Assembly (NCBI GenBank): GCA_900318145.1
Contig: ONJM01000007.1
Coordinates: forward strand, 36,786 to 100,785
Length of the DNA stretch: 64,000 nucleotides
Origin: an uncultured Eubacteriales bacterium
Lineage (GTDB): Bacteria > Bacillota > Clostridia > Christensenellales > Aristaeellaceae
Direction of reading: 5' to 3'
Part shown: piece after piece, positions 53,823 to 62,101 of the stretch
How the letters are laid out: each line of letters begins with the position of its first letter
Position numbering within the stretch: the first letter of the stretch is position 1
Position numbers and translations under genes: made by a program
The notes under the pieces: generated by a model
The model's database searches: none
What the model was told of the DNA's origin: nothing
The model's input: only the letters and a program-made list of their open reading frames with translations

Positions 53823-54216
53823 CACAGTATCAACTCCCGCGGATTTTCCGCCGCACGCCCGGAACCGCCCGGATCCCGCACAAAACATTCAACATGCTAT
53901 TCTATCAGCTGAAGAAAAAAAAAGAAAGAAAAAACTCGTGAAACCCGCGAAAACCCGCATTTGCCGCTCCTGCGGGCGGAAGCATATGGACAGGCCGCGG
54001 GCTGTATCCTATAATACAGGAAGCAATACAGCGGTATCTTCATTTCACGTATTCCGGCATCTGTTGCGGAAACGGAACGGAGATCCTGCAGGTACTCTAT
54101 GACCGGATTCCCACCCTGCCTCAGTCTTTGCAGCGGGATTTCGGAATCATTCCACATCTGTGGCAGAATATCGCTCACCGGGTGGCTCGGACCAGAAAGC
54201 AGTAAGAGGAGGAACC
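53823..54216. other. Intergenic region with a long untranslated leader
   Basis: 394 bp with no supported gene. On the left is the upstream region of the phosphatase gene (TAGAAT on the minus strand at 53899-53904 is a possible -10). On the right, TGGACA at 53988-53993 and TATAAT at 54010-54015 (16-bp spacer) form a good rightward promoter, about 195 bases before the GIY-YIG start. I see no long stable structure or coding frame in that leader. Confidence 0.5.
53988..54015 (+). promoter_or_regulatory. SigA-type promoter upstream of the GIY-YIG gene
   Basis: TGGACA (5/6 to consensus), 16-bp spacer, TATAAT (6/6). The transcript would start near 54022 and carry a roughly 195-base leader. Confidence 0.6.
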
Positions 54217-54468
54217 GTGAAAACAAATTATACGTATCTCCTGCGCTGCGCGGACAGCACGCTGTACTGCGGCTGGACGAACGATCCGCAAAAGCGCCTT
54301 GCCGCCCACAATGCGGGAACGGCCTCCAAATATACAGCCTCCCGGCGCCCGGTTGAAATGGTTTACCTCGAAGCGCACGTGACAAAGAGCGGGGCGATGA
54401 AGCGGGAAGCCGCGATCAAGAAGATGAAACGCGCGGACAAACTGAAGCTGATCGAATCGCAAAAATAA
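54217..54468 (+). CDS. GIY-YIG nuclease-superfamily protein (UPF0213)
   Basis: An 83-residue single-domain protein. The motif pair reads YTYLLRC...TLYCGWT, a GIY-YIG variant, with the conserved Arg (KRLAAHN) and Glu (VYLEAHVTKSGAMKREAAIK) of the fold. These YhbQ/YazA-type proteins are widespread; their nuclease role is weakly defined. GTG at 54217 follows AGGAGG; longer frames upstream are unsupported. Followed by a terminator and the convergent DUF362 gene. Confidence 0.92.
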   Translation: MKTNYTYLLRCADSTLYCGWTNDPQKRLAAHNAGTASKYTASRRPVEMVYLEAHVTKSGAMKREAAIKKMKRADKLKLIESQK

Positions 54469-54473
54469 AAACG

Positions 54474-54507
54474 TCACCGGCGTGAACCGCGCCGGTGAAT
54501 ATTTTTT
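54474..54507 (+). terminator. Intrinsic terminator of the GIY-YIG gene
   Basis: Stem TCACCGGC/GCCGGTGA (54474-54481 with 54491-54498) plus an inner G-C and G-T pair, then ATATTTTTT. A-rich flank on the left could also serve the convergent DUF362 gene. Confidence 0.87.
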
Positions 54508-54529
54508 CGGATCATGATCGTAATTCTGG

Positions 54530-55606
54530 TCATTTCCAGTACTTTTCCTCAAGAACCCGGGCGATGGCCTCCGCAGTCGGAGGGCATCCCATCACGCATG
54601 TTTCCATGCTTTTGCAGCATTTCCCGATCCCGATGCCTTCGGGCGATTTTCCCAGCCAGCCCTGACCGATATAGATCTCATCCTTCACCTCATACCGGCT
54701 GGCGTAAAGCGCCCGCACCAAAGCGGCAAAGCAGGCGGAACAGGCCTGGTTTTCATGCACGTTCCGGGTCAGCCTGGCCGCGATGCCCCTGGGCTTCGGG
54801 TAGGATTCGGAAGCGACGGGATCGTTCAGGCTGATCACGTCCCCGGGATCCCAGGCGGCTTTTCCGCCGCCGTACTGTTCACAGAGCTCGATATAGGGGA
54901 CATCTTCGGGATTCAGCCCCATAAGGGAGCGGCCGTAGGCGTCCAGCTGCACCGCGTCCGTGCCCAGGTACATCCGGTTGGTCTGGACCGGGTTGCCGCC
55001 TTCTTCAAAATCCAGATCGCCGCAGATGCTGTCCACAATGATCAGCCGCGGTTTCAGCGCGGCGCCCAGGGCCGCGATGGGCTTCTGGAGCCCCATGGCG
55101 TGAAAATGCCTCTTCTCCCGGTCCGGAAGGCAGCCTTTCAGGTTTTTCAGCGCGCAGGTCATGAGCGTCTGCCCGTGGCCCTTCAGGACGGGCAGGTCTA
55201 CCAGCAGGCCGGCGTCCAGCGCCCGGCAGCAGATATCGACCGGACCGACCGCCGTCTTCACTGTCCGGGTCTGATCCTTTTTCAGGTCAAAGAACGGGAC
55301 GCTGTAATGTTCACATACCTTGTCATAACCGGCCCTGCGCATTGCCCGCATCGTTTCGTCTCCGACCCAGCTTCCCTCAATGACGCTGATATCCTTCACG
55401 CCGTGTTCCCGGAAGTATTCGATGCAGCCGCTCAGTACCCCGCTGTGGGTCGTGGCGCCGCTTTCCGGCGTTCCGGCGATGACAAGGTTGGGTTTCAGGG
55501 CGACTGAACCTCCCTGCGGCACAAGCTGAAAAGCATTTGCCGCCTCCAGCAGCCGCAGCGTCATCTCCCGGGCATCCCGGCCGTATATCTGATAGATGCT
55601 GCTCAT
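54530..55606 (-). CDS. DUF362 family protein with C-terminal cysteine clusters
   Basis: A 358-residue DUF362 protein. The core (VALKPNLVIAG, VDLPVLKGHGQTLMTCALKNLKGCLPD) is typical of this uncharacterised family, which often carries ferredoxin-type clusters. Here the C-terminus has QACSACFAAL and CCKSMETCVMGCPPT, giving spaced cysteines that could hold one or two Fe-S clusters, though not in the canonical CxxCxxC. The start at 55606 follows GGAGGA; an earlier in-frame ATG lacks a site. A role in redox or electron transfer is inferred. Confidence 0.85.
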   Translation of the reverse strand: MSSIYQIYGRDAREMTLRLLEAANAFQLVPQGGSVALKPNLVIAGTPESGATTHSGVLSGCIEYFREHGVKDISVIEGSWVGDETMRAMRRAGYDKVCEHYSVPFFDLKKDQTRTVKTAVGPVDICCRALDAGLLVDLPVLKGHGQTLMTCALKNLKGCLPDREKRHFHAMGLQKPIAALGAALKPRLIIVDSICGDLDFEEGGNPVQTNRMYLGTDAVQLDAYGRSLMGLNPEDVPYIELCEQYGGGKAAWDPGDVISLNDPVASESYPKPRGIAARLTRNVHENQACSACFAALVRALYASRYEVKDEIYIGQGWLGKSPEGIGIGKCCKSMETCVMGCPPTAEAIARVLEEKYWK

Positions 55607-55789
55607 GGTTTTCCTCCAAATCCGGATTTTTGCTTTGTTCTGCTGACCATTATAATACGATATACTGTCTGCTGTCATCCATACAGGGAAGGGGAAACGC
55701 ACCGGCAGGTTGGCATACAATATAAGTTTTGCAAATATTGTATTTTTCATGTTTTCCATTATATAATTGATTGAAAGGTGGGTCGTTTC

Positions 55790-56101
55790 ATGAAAAGAAT
55801 CATCAGCCTGTTCATTGCCCTGTGCCTGCTGGCGGCCTGTTCCGCGGCATGGGCAGATAGCCCGGAGTTTACCGAAGGCGAGCGTCAGGCGCTGGACATC
55901 CTGGCGCGGGAGCTGGAGAAGGATGCGGAAAGACAGATTGCCGCCAACGGCGAGGTTACCGATCTGTATCCGGATCTGTCCGGTTTCTCTCCGGCGGATA
56001 CGGACAGTTTTCCGGAAAAGCCTTACAGATAAGACAAGGACATTGCGCAGCAGGCGAACCCGAACGAAGTGACAAGCGACATTTACCGTGGCTGTGAATG
56101 A
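55790..56101 (+). pseudogene. Small exported protein, apparently cut by an in-frame stop
   Basis: An 80-codon frame with a lipoprotein-like N-terminus (MKRIISLFIALCLLAACSAAWA, LAAC lipobox) and an acidic helical segment (FTEGERQALDILARELEKDAERQIAANGEV) ends at TAA 56030-56032. The same frame continues for 22 further codons (DKDIAQQANPNEVTSDIYRGCE) to a TGA at 56099-56101 and looks protein-like. It may be a nonsense-mutated longer gene or simply a short one. GAAAGG is 11 bases before the ATG. No function recognised. Confidence 0.5.
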
Positions 56102-56197
56102 CAGATCAGGGTGGTACCCGCGGACCGGACCAGAGTGTTACAGCAGCTGCCCAATGCAAAAAAAATACGCCCCAAAGGGCGGGAAAGAAGGTTATAT

Positions 56198-58009
56198 ATG
56201 GAACTGGCTGCCCGTAAGGATGTACCTGTGGAACAGACATGGGATCTTTCCCTGATTTTCCCCGACGAGAAAACGATGTGGGAAACGCTGGAGAATACAA
56301 AGACAGAAGTAAAGCGGTTTGCAGAAACGTACGCGGGAAAGCTGAATACCGCGGAGAACATTGTCCGCTGCCTGGATGAGATGGAGCCGATTTATCTGGC
56401 GATTGAGCGCGTCTGGGGTTATACCGGACTGGCGCTGGAAGCGGATTATACCGACAACGCGCTGCGCGAGCGCGACGCGAAGGTTTCGGACGAAATTACG
56501 CGGATGCGGAGCGACATGGCCTTTGTGGACAGCGAGATCCTGCTTGCGCCGGAAGAGGAACTGAAGGCCGCGGTCGAAAAGGCAAAGGGCTGCCGCATCT
56601 ATATCCAGGATCTGATCGCGAAAAAGGCGCATATGCTTTCCCCGGAAACCGAGAAGGTGCTGACCGCGCTTTCCATGTCTCTGGATGTGCCCTATACCGT
56701 CTACAACACGATGAAGCTTGCGGATATCGCTTTTGACCCGTTCACTGTGGACGGAAAGGAATACACCCTCGGATACTCCCTGTTTGAGGACAACTATGAG
56801 CTGGAAGCGGATACCGCGGTGCGCCGCGCGGCGTTCCGAGCTTTCTACGGGACGCTCAGAAAATACCAGAACACGACAGCAACCGCTTACAATGCCTGCG
56901 TGACACAGGAAAAAACGATGTCCGAACTGCGGAAATACGGCAACGTATTCGACAGCCTGCTGTTTGACCAGAAGGTTACGCGGGAAATGTACGACCGCCA
57001 GATCGATGTGATCACGGAGCGGCTGGCCCCGCATATGCGCAAATACGCAAGGCTGCTCGGAAGGAAGTATGGCCTGGATAAAATGACCTTTGCGGACCTG
57101 AAGATCGCGGTGGATCCGGAATACGATCCCAAGGTTACGATCGCGGAATCCCATAATCTGGTGCGGGAAGCGCTGTCCATCCTTGGAGCAGACTATACGG
57201 ACATGGTGGACCGGGCATACCGGGAGCGCTGGATCGATTTCGCGAGGAACGTCGGTAAGAGTACCGGCGGCTTCTGCTCGGGCATTTACCGGCAGAATTC
57301 GTTTATCCTGCTCAACTGGAACGACAGGATGGCAGATGTGTTCACGATCGCGCACGAACTGGGCCATGCCGGACAGAGCATGTACAGCGACCGGGCGCAG
57401 TCCTATTACGATAATGATCCGTCCACCTATCTTGTCGAAGCGCCTTCCACGATGAATGAACTCCTGCTGGCGCATTACCTGACGCACACGAAGGAGGACA
57501 AGCGCTTCCGCCGCTGGGTGCTTTCCAGCCTGATCAGCAATACTTACTACCACAACTTCGTGACGCATCTGCGGGAAGCGTGGTACCAGCGTGAGGTGTA
57601 CCGCATCATCGACGACGGCGGGAGCGTAAACGCAGACGTGCTCAACGACCTGTTCCGGAAGAACCTGGAACTGTTCTGGGGCGACGATGTGGAGATCCCG
57701 GAAGGCGCGGAGCTCACCTGGATGCGGCAGCCGCATTATTATATGGGACTGTATCCGTATACCTACAGCGCAGGCCTGACCGTAGCCACACAGGCTATGC
57801 TGCGCATTGAAAAAGAAGGCGAAAGCGCTGTAAACGACTGGAAGAATTTCCTTTCCGCCGGCGGCACGCAGGATCCTGCCGGCCTGGCCAGGATTGCGGG
57901 ATTTGATATCACGACAAACGGACCGCTCAACGCAACGATCGACTATATCGGCTCAGTGATTGACGAGATATGCCGCCTCACGGAAGAAATCGACGGAATC
58001 AGGCTCTGA
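56198..58009 (+). CDS. pepF: Oligoendopeptidase F (M3 family)
   Basis: A 603-residue zinc metallopeptidase of family M3, the usual PepF length. The zinc motif is FTIAHELGHAGQSMY (HExxH near residue 386), with the downstream Glu in VEAPSTMNELLLAHYL. It cleaves oligopeptides in the cytosol. The start at 56198 is preceded by AGAAGG; longer in-frame extension upstream is unsupported. Convergent with the Nudix gene, 25 bp apart without a hairpin. Confidence 0.96.
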   Translation: MELAARKDVPVEQTWDLSLIFPDEKTMWETLENTKTEVKRFAETYAGKLNTAENIVRCLDEMEPIYLAIERVWGYTGLALEADYTDNALRERDAKVSDEITRMRSDMAFVDSEILLAPEEELKAAVEKAKGCRIYIQDLIAKKAHMLSPETEKVLTALSMSLDVPYTVYNTMKLADIAFDPFTVDGKEYTLGYSLFEDNYELEADTAVRRAAFRAFYGTLRKYQNTTATAYNACVTQEKTMSELRKYGNVFDSLLFDQKVTREMYDRQIDVITERLAPHMRKYARLLGRKYGLDKMTFADLKIAVDPEYDPKVTIAESHNLVREALSILGADYTDMVDRAYRERWIDFARNVGKSTGGFCSGIYRQNSFILLNWNDRMADVFTIAHELGHAGQSMYSDRAQSYYDNDPSTYLVEAPSTMNELLLAHYLTHTKEDKRFRRWVLSSLISNTYYHNFVTHLREAWYQREVYRIIDDGGSVNADVLNDLFRKNLELFWGDDVEIPEGAELTWMRQPHYYMGLYPYTYSAGLTVATQAMLRIEKEGESAVNDWKNFLSAGGTQDPAGLARIAGFDITTNGPLNATIDYIGSVIDEICRLTEEIDGIRL

Positions 58010-58034
58010 CAGGAAGAGAAAAACTAAATATATT

Positions 58035-58484
58035 CTATCTGACGGAAACCGTCCATTCATCCCCGGAAACCAGATACTGAAATTCTGTGAGTTCCGGGGA
58101 GTTTATTACGCGCAGAAGATCCTCCAGATTATCCACGGTCTTAATCTTTGGCAGATCGCGGTATCTGACCCATTCCATCTGCCCTTCCCCGGAAGAACGA
58201 AGTTCTCCCTCCCATTCCGTTGCCTTGAACAGAAATACGATATACCTCCCGTTTTCAATCGGGAACTGTTTTACTCCGGCCAGCCTGGGACGGATCACCG
58301 TATAGCCGGTTTCTTCCAGGATTTCCCGGATCACGGCATCCACGAAGGACTCACCGGGCTCCACGTGGCCGCCCGGCAGCGTATAACCGCGCCAGTCTTT
58401 TTTCACCCTGTTCTGCAGTAAAATCCTGTCGCCGTCTTCCACCAGGCACAATACGGTCAGTTCAGCATTTTCCGTTTTATTCAT
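58035..58484 (-). CDS. Nudix hydrolase, MutT-like
   Basis: A 149-residue Nudix protein. The box GGHVEPGESFVDAVIREILEETGY matches Gx5Ex7REUxEExGU. The preceding text (LLQNRVKKDWRGYTLPGG) suggests an 8-oxo-dGTP-type or general nucleotide-derivative diphosphatase. ATG at 58484 is preferred because ACGGAG lies at correct spacing; an ATG nine bases upstream abuts that site. Confidence 0.92.
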   Translation of the reverse strand: MNKTENAELTVLCLVEDGDRILLQNRVKKDWRGYTLPGGHVEPGESFVDAVIREILEETGYTVIRPRLAGVKQFPIENGRYIVFLFKATEWEGELRSSGEGQMEWVRYRDLPKIKTVDNLEDLLRVINSPELTEFQYLVSGDEWTVSVR

Positions 58485-58802
58485 CTCGACCATCTCCGTA
58501 AATGAACAGTATTCATATTTGATAGTATTTTACCATATACAGCCCGGCAGATACGAGCATTTGCCCGGGCGACACAACAAAAGCACAGTGTTGATGCCGA
58601 GACAACCCGAAAGAGGGTCTTCCCAAAGTGGGAAAACCCTCTGAAATCTTTGAAATAACTGATACTTGAAAACTTCTCAGGCAGGCTCCTGAATGCCTTG
58701 CCGTGACGGACCTCGAACGGGAAGCGGTTGACAGGAAATGACACTGCGCCCATAATCATTGAAGCGGCGTTCGGAAGACAATCGCCCGGGGAGGATTTCG
58801 GT
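58485..58802. other. Intergenic region with one strong stem-loop
   Basis: 318 bp without a supported gene. It contains an imperfect 14-bp stem-loop (58612-58625 with 58629-58642, one mismatch, loop AAG) lacking a clear T run. The rest shows no promoter I would defend. Confidence 0.45.
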
Positions 58803-59906
58803 ATGGATAAACAGATCAGATACAGAGGAAGTATAATTCGGACACTCATCGCATTGATTCTGACCTGTGTATTCATGTTTTCAGCCGGAACAGGAACATA
58901 TGCAGCTTCGGGAAGCCAGGGAGATCCGGGCACGGAAACGGCGGAGATCTCTGACGGCAGTCTGCATCCCGCTTCTTCCATTGCGTTTCTGAGAGAATGG
59001 ATCGAAGAAAACAACCGGATGGACGAGGAGATGGAACAGCAGGGGTATCACGCTGTCAAAAAGCAGCTTTATCTGTCTTTAACGGAAGACGCTGAGCCTT
59101 ACGCGCAGGTCGGGACGGTTGCTGCCGAAGCTAACGGGATTCATGCCACCGTTGTCATGCGGGTCGAAGAATCGGACAGCGACGAATCCTCCGCCTTTTC
59201 GGTGACGGCGGTGCTGCTGATGAACGGAAAGCCTGTCGATTTCCGGCTGGACGGAAACAGCAGCGAGGGCGGCATCCTGACCGTTTCCCTGGATTCCAAC
59301 CGGGATTATGTTATGTCCCTCAGTGCGGAGGATCTCCCGGTGACGGCGGGGGAAAACAAACTGATCCTGATCGGATTCGGATACTCCGGGGATCAGGATT
59401 TTTATCTGAATCCGTGTTACACGAAGGGATCTTTTCAATCCGACGCGGAATACGACGGCACTGCGATTATCCCGTGTCCGGAAGATCAGCTTGATACAGT
59501 GGCGATACAGGACAGAAGCGAACTGGCACCGTATGTGCAGCGGGACTTTTTATCCTCCGGAGAAATGAAAGATTTTCAGTCAGATCACTATGGCAACTAT
59601 CTGATGACCTCGAAACCGGATCCGACCATGCATTTTTACCTGGACAATATGAGCATCCAGGGAATGTACGACAACAGCAAAGGGATTATGCTCCTGTTCA
59701 TCGACGGCGAAATGAAACCGGTATGGAACGGGAACTGCTTTGGTGAAATGTCGGTTCTGGACGGCGACCTGCTCAAGGTGATCCGCGTGAAAAGCGGTTT
59801 CCGGGCGGGGGAACAGCATCATATATACTGGTGCTACCAGGAAACAGAAGGAGCGGAGGAATGGCCGCTCTGTATGACATACCGCATGAAGATGAAAATC
59901 GAATAA
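58803..59906 (+). CDS. Exported protein of unknown function
   Basis: A 367-residue protein with signal peptide MDKQIRYRGSIIRTLIALILTCVFMFSAGTGTYA. Mature part is acidic, beta-rich (TAEISDGS, AVLLMNGKPVDFRLDGNSSEGGILTVSLDS) with no recognised domain. GGAGGATTTCGGT precedes the ATG at 58803. A terminator follows at 59934. Secreted or loosely envelope-associated; function unknown. Confidence 0.7.
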   Translation: MDKQIRYRGSIIRTLIALILTCVFMFSAGTGTYAASGSQGDPGTETAEISDGSLHPASSIAFLREWIEENNRMDEEMEQQGYHAVKKQLYLSLTEDAEPYAQVGTVAAEANGIHATVVMRVEESDSDESSAFSVTAVLLMNGKPVDFRLDGNSSEGGILTVSLDSNRDYVMSLSAEDLPVTAGENKLILIGFGYSGDQDFYLNPCYTKGSFQSDAEYDGTAIIPCPEDQLDTVAIQDRSELAPYVQRDFLSSGEMKDFQSDHYGNYLMTSKPDPTMHFYLDNMSIQGMYDNSKGIMLLFIDGEMKPVWNGNCFGEMSVLDGDLLKVIRVKSGFRAGEQHHIYWCYQETEGAEEWPLCMTYRMKMKIE

Positions 59907-59933
59907 ATCCAGCAGATCAGCAGGTGCTGCAAA

Positions 59934-59961
59934 GCCTGCGGCTCAAACGCCGCAGGCCATT
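59934..59961 (+). terminator. Intrinsic terminator
   Basis: Stem GCCTGCGGC/GCCGCAGGC (59934-59942 with 59949-59957), loop TCAAAC, then CATTTTG. Confidence 0.75.
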
Positions 59962-60003
59962 TTGCAAACAAAAAGGGATAACGGCAAAAGCTGCGTCGTA
60001 CCG

Positions 60004-60537
60004 TCAGAGTATATTGTGCTCACGCATGGATTTCATCAGGTAATCCCGTGCCGGACTTGGCGGAAGATGGGCCTCCACGTCCCGCGGATCGACATAATCG
60101 CCGTTGCTGATGCAAGCCAGCAGAAACTCAATGGTGAACACATCGAAGATGTGGGGATCGGAAAAGGATACTTCGATGGTCGTGTTCATGCGTGTATTCA
60201 GCGCGTCAATGATGCACCGGTAGATAAAGTGATCCCGGCCCAGCAGTTCCCCGATACGGTCCAAAGAGGACAGCGCTTCCTGCATCTGCGCTACCGTGAT
60301 ATGCCTGCGGAAACCGCCGCAGCCTTTGCCGCCGGACAGGATCGCGTCCACCGAGCAGTGCAGTTCACCGGCAAGATCCAGCAGGACAGAGACATCCGGA
60401 AGTGTTTCGCCCCGTTCCCAGTTTGATACGGCCTGCGGGCTGACGTTCAGTTTTTCGGAAAGCTCAGACTGTGTCATTCCCATCTTCTTACGTTCTGCCT
60501 GCAGGAAAGATCCCATCAGTTTTGAATTCAGATTCAT
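60004..60537 (-). CDS. XRE-family transcriptional regulator
   Basis: A 177-residue regulator with an N-terminal helix-turn-helix (LMGSFLQAERKKMGMTQSELSEKLNVSPQAVSNWERGETLPDVSVLLDLAGEL, the first part quoted up to the recognition helix) and an uncharacterised C-terminal domain. AGGAGGT precedes the ATG at 60537. Divergent from the membrane-anchored XRE gene at 60826. TATAAT on the minus strand (60562-60567) is a likely -10. Confidence 0.88.
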   Translation of the reverse strand: MNLNSKLMGSFLQAERKKMGMTQSELSEKLNVSPQAVSNWERGETLPDVSVLLDLAGELHCSVDAILSGGKGCGGFRRHITVAQMQEALSSLDRIGELLGRDHFIYRCIIDALNTRMNTTIEVSFSDPHIFDVFTIEFLLACISNGDYVDPRDVEAHLPPSPARDYLMKSMREHNIL

Positions 60538-60671
60538 GCCGAATACCTCCTTTTCGGGAACATTATAACCGGACACGGAATGAAAAAGAACAGGCTGCTG
60601 CTTGATGTTTCGGTCAGAAAAACAAGCGGTGTTTGAAAACGTAGCTGCAACAGAGCCGCTCCGCAAAAACA

Positions 60672-60722
60672 TGCAATTGCATGCAAATGCAAAGCAACGA
60701 CGCGCAAATGCATGTAATTGCA
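60672..60722. repeat. Inverted repeat between divergent XRE genes
   Basis: TGCAATTGCATGC (60672-60684) and GCATGTAATTGCA (60710-60722) are inverted copies with one mismatch, separated by 25 bases. Additional ATGCAAAT elements lie between. Its position suggests an operator for one or both XRE regulators. Confidence 0.5.
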
Positions 60723-60761
60723 CGCAGCCCTTGAAAATACTTGATTTTTACGGTGCTTCAC

Positions 60762-60790
60762 TTGAAAAAAAGCATGATTTACAGTACACT
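60762..60790 (+). promoter_or_regulatory. Promoter of the membrane-anchored XRE gene
   Basis: TTGAAA (60762-60767), 17 bp, TACACT (60785-60790), about 35 bp before the start codon. Confidence 0.55.
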
Positions 60791-60825
60791 GATTACGTTT
60801 CCAGAACAAGGAGGAATGACAGAAA

Positions 60826-61587
60826 ATGGCATCATTTTCCGAACAGCTGTCCGCCGCGCGGAAAGCGGCCGGCATGACACAGGAAGAATTATCTGCAGCT
60901 GTTCATGTGGCGCGGAATACCATATCGAATTGGGAGCACGGACGGACACAGCCTGATCTTGACACGATGCGTCTGCTTGGCCAGGTATTGCATGTTGATT
61001 TTCTTAACGGAGATGCAGCTGTTCCTGTTCCGGAAGCGGAGAAAAAAGAAGCGCTTACCAACGAAAGCGCGGTGAACGGCGAAAGTACGCCTGCCCATTT
61101 TCCGCAGAAAAAGAAGATCATTGTCTTTTGTGCAGCTGCTCTTATTGTGATTGCCGCGGCAATCATTTTGCTTGTTTCCTACAACGCAAAAATGAGCAAA
61201 TCGGCGGAAGTAACCTTGACTGCCCTGCATGACCCTGCCCCGATGATCGCAGATCCGGCGTTTGAGCCGGACGGCCTGGGCTGGGAGTTTGCGTTTGTAA
61301 TCACCAACGGAAGTGAAGTTCCCTTTAAGCCGCAGAAAGGGACGATGCTGTATTACAAAGATGACAGCGTTACCAGCAACATGGATTTGGATTATGCATT
61401 CCTGCGCGGCTGCATGTATGGCGATACTATCACCAACGCTGATCCGGCGCCTGTATATATCAACTGGGGCGCAAGCTATCCTTTATTTACCAGTGTGGAA
61501 TTGCAACTGCAGGGCACGGACGACCACGGGCATGAAATCAAGCTGAAAGCGACGGTTCAATTATCCCAGGAAAAGCCGCAGGAATAA
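60826..61587 (+). CDS. Membrane-anchored XRE-type regulator
   Basis: A 253-residue protein: N-terminal helix-turn-helix (about residues 5-60, ARKAAGMTQEELSAAVHVARNTISNWEHG), a linker, one transmembrane helix (about 100-122, IIVFCAAALIVIAAAIILLVSY) and an extracytoplasmic beta-rich domain. This layout suggests a one-component sensor that reports an extracellular signal to DNA. GGAGG lies about 12 bases before the ATG. A terminator follows. Confidence 0.85.
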   Translation: MASFSEQLSAARKAAGMTQEELSAAVHVARNTISNWEHGRTQPDLDTMRLLGQVLHVDFLNGDAAVPVPEAEKKEALTNESAVNGESTPAHFPQKKKIIVFCAAALIVIAAAIILLVSYNAKMSKSAEVTLTALHDPAPMIADPAFEPDGLGWEFAFVITNGSEVPFKPQKGTMLYYKDDSVTSNMDLDYAFLRGCMYGDTITNADPAPVYINWGASYPLFTSVELQLQGTDDHGHEIKLKATVQLSQEKPQE

Positions 61588-61601
61588 CCTTTCGCTATAC
61601 A

Positions 61602-61622
61602 AGCCCCGCAGGGGGCTTTTTT
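61602..61622 (+). terminator. Intrinsic terminator of the membrane-anchored XRE gene
   Basis: Stem AGCCCC/GGGGCT (61602-61607 with 61612-61617), loop GCAG, then T6. Confidence 0.85.
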
Positions 61623-61661
61623 ATATGCCATTTTCACGTAAAAACAGCAAAAAACGTGCAA

Positions 61662-61699
61662 TGTCACATTTTCTGACGCGATTGTCACGTTTTCTGACG
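61662..61699. repeat. Two direct repeats, 21-bp period
   Basis: TGTCACATTTTCTGACG (61662-61678) and TGTCACGTTTTCTGACG (61683-61699) differ at one base and repeat every 21 bp, about two helical turns. TTTTCACGT at 61631-61639 may be a degenerate third copy. They lie ahead of the small membrane-protein gene and could be tandem regulator-binding sites. Confidence 0.5.
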
Positions 61700-61783
61700 G
61701 GACTTTTGGCCTGATCTCCCTTACGATATTTCCTGACAAAGCGCACAGACATAGGAAAAGTCAATCGAAAGCGGGGAGGTGTA

Positions 61784-62068
61784 ATGCTGATTTACCTTGG
61801 CTGGATTGCTGCTGCATTCCTGGCGGGGATCCTGTTCACGCTCTGGCTGAAGGCCCGCAGGCCGTCTTTGCGGCAGCGCGTGAAGGATGCTGCTGTGTTC
61901 CGCGGAAAAACGTATCAGGAGATCAAACGGGAAATCGATGCGCCGCAAACAATCATCCAGCAGACAGACGGGCACATTTTGCGCACCTGGCAAGAGGACG
62001 GATACATTATTTCCCTCCTGTTCGACGCAAAAGATATGTGCCTTGGTGTGGAAGACGAACAATACTGA
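61784..62068 (+). CDS. Small single-pass membrane protein
   Basis: A 94-residue protein with an N-terminal transmembrane helix (MLIYLGWIAAAFLAGILFTLWL) and a polar cytosolic part ending SLLFDAKDMCLGVEDEQY. GGGGAGGTGTA precedes the ATG. The last codons and the following ribosome-binding region are duplicated at 63451-63539. Function unknown. Confidence 0.7.
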   Translation: MLIYLGWIAAAFLAGILFTLWLKARRPSLRQRVKDAAVFRGKTYQEIKREIDAPQTIIQQTDGHILRTWQEDGYIISLLFDAKDMCLGVEDEQY

Positions 62069-62101
62069 ACGAAAAGAAGGGATAACAACACATGAAGATC
62101 A
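62014..62101 (+). repeat. Duplicated gene-boundary segment, copy A
   Basis: Covers the last codons of the 94-residue gene, its stop, the GAAAAGAAGGG ribosome-binding region and the next ATGAAGATC. About 90% identical to copy B at 63451-63539 with a few substitutions and small indels. Confidence 0.75.

Noticed and set aside
56108-56123. T-box-like AGGGTGGTACCCGCGG ahead of pepF
   Set aside because: The invariant GGTACCGCG bulge has an extra C, no stem I or specifier structure is visible upstream, and pepF is not a typical T-box target.
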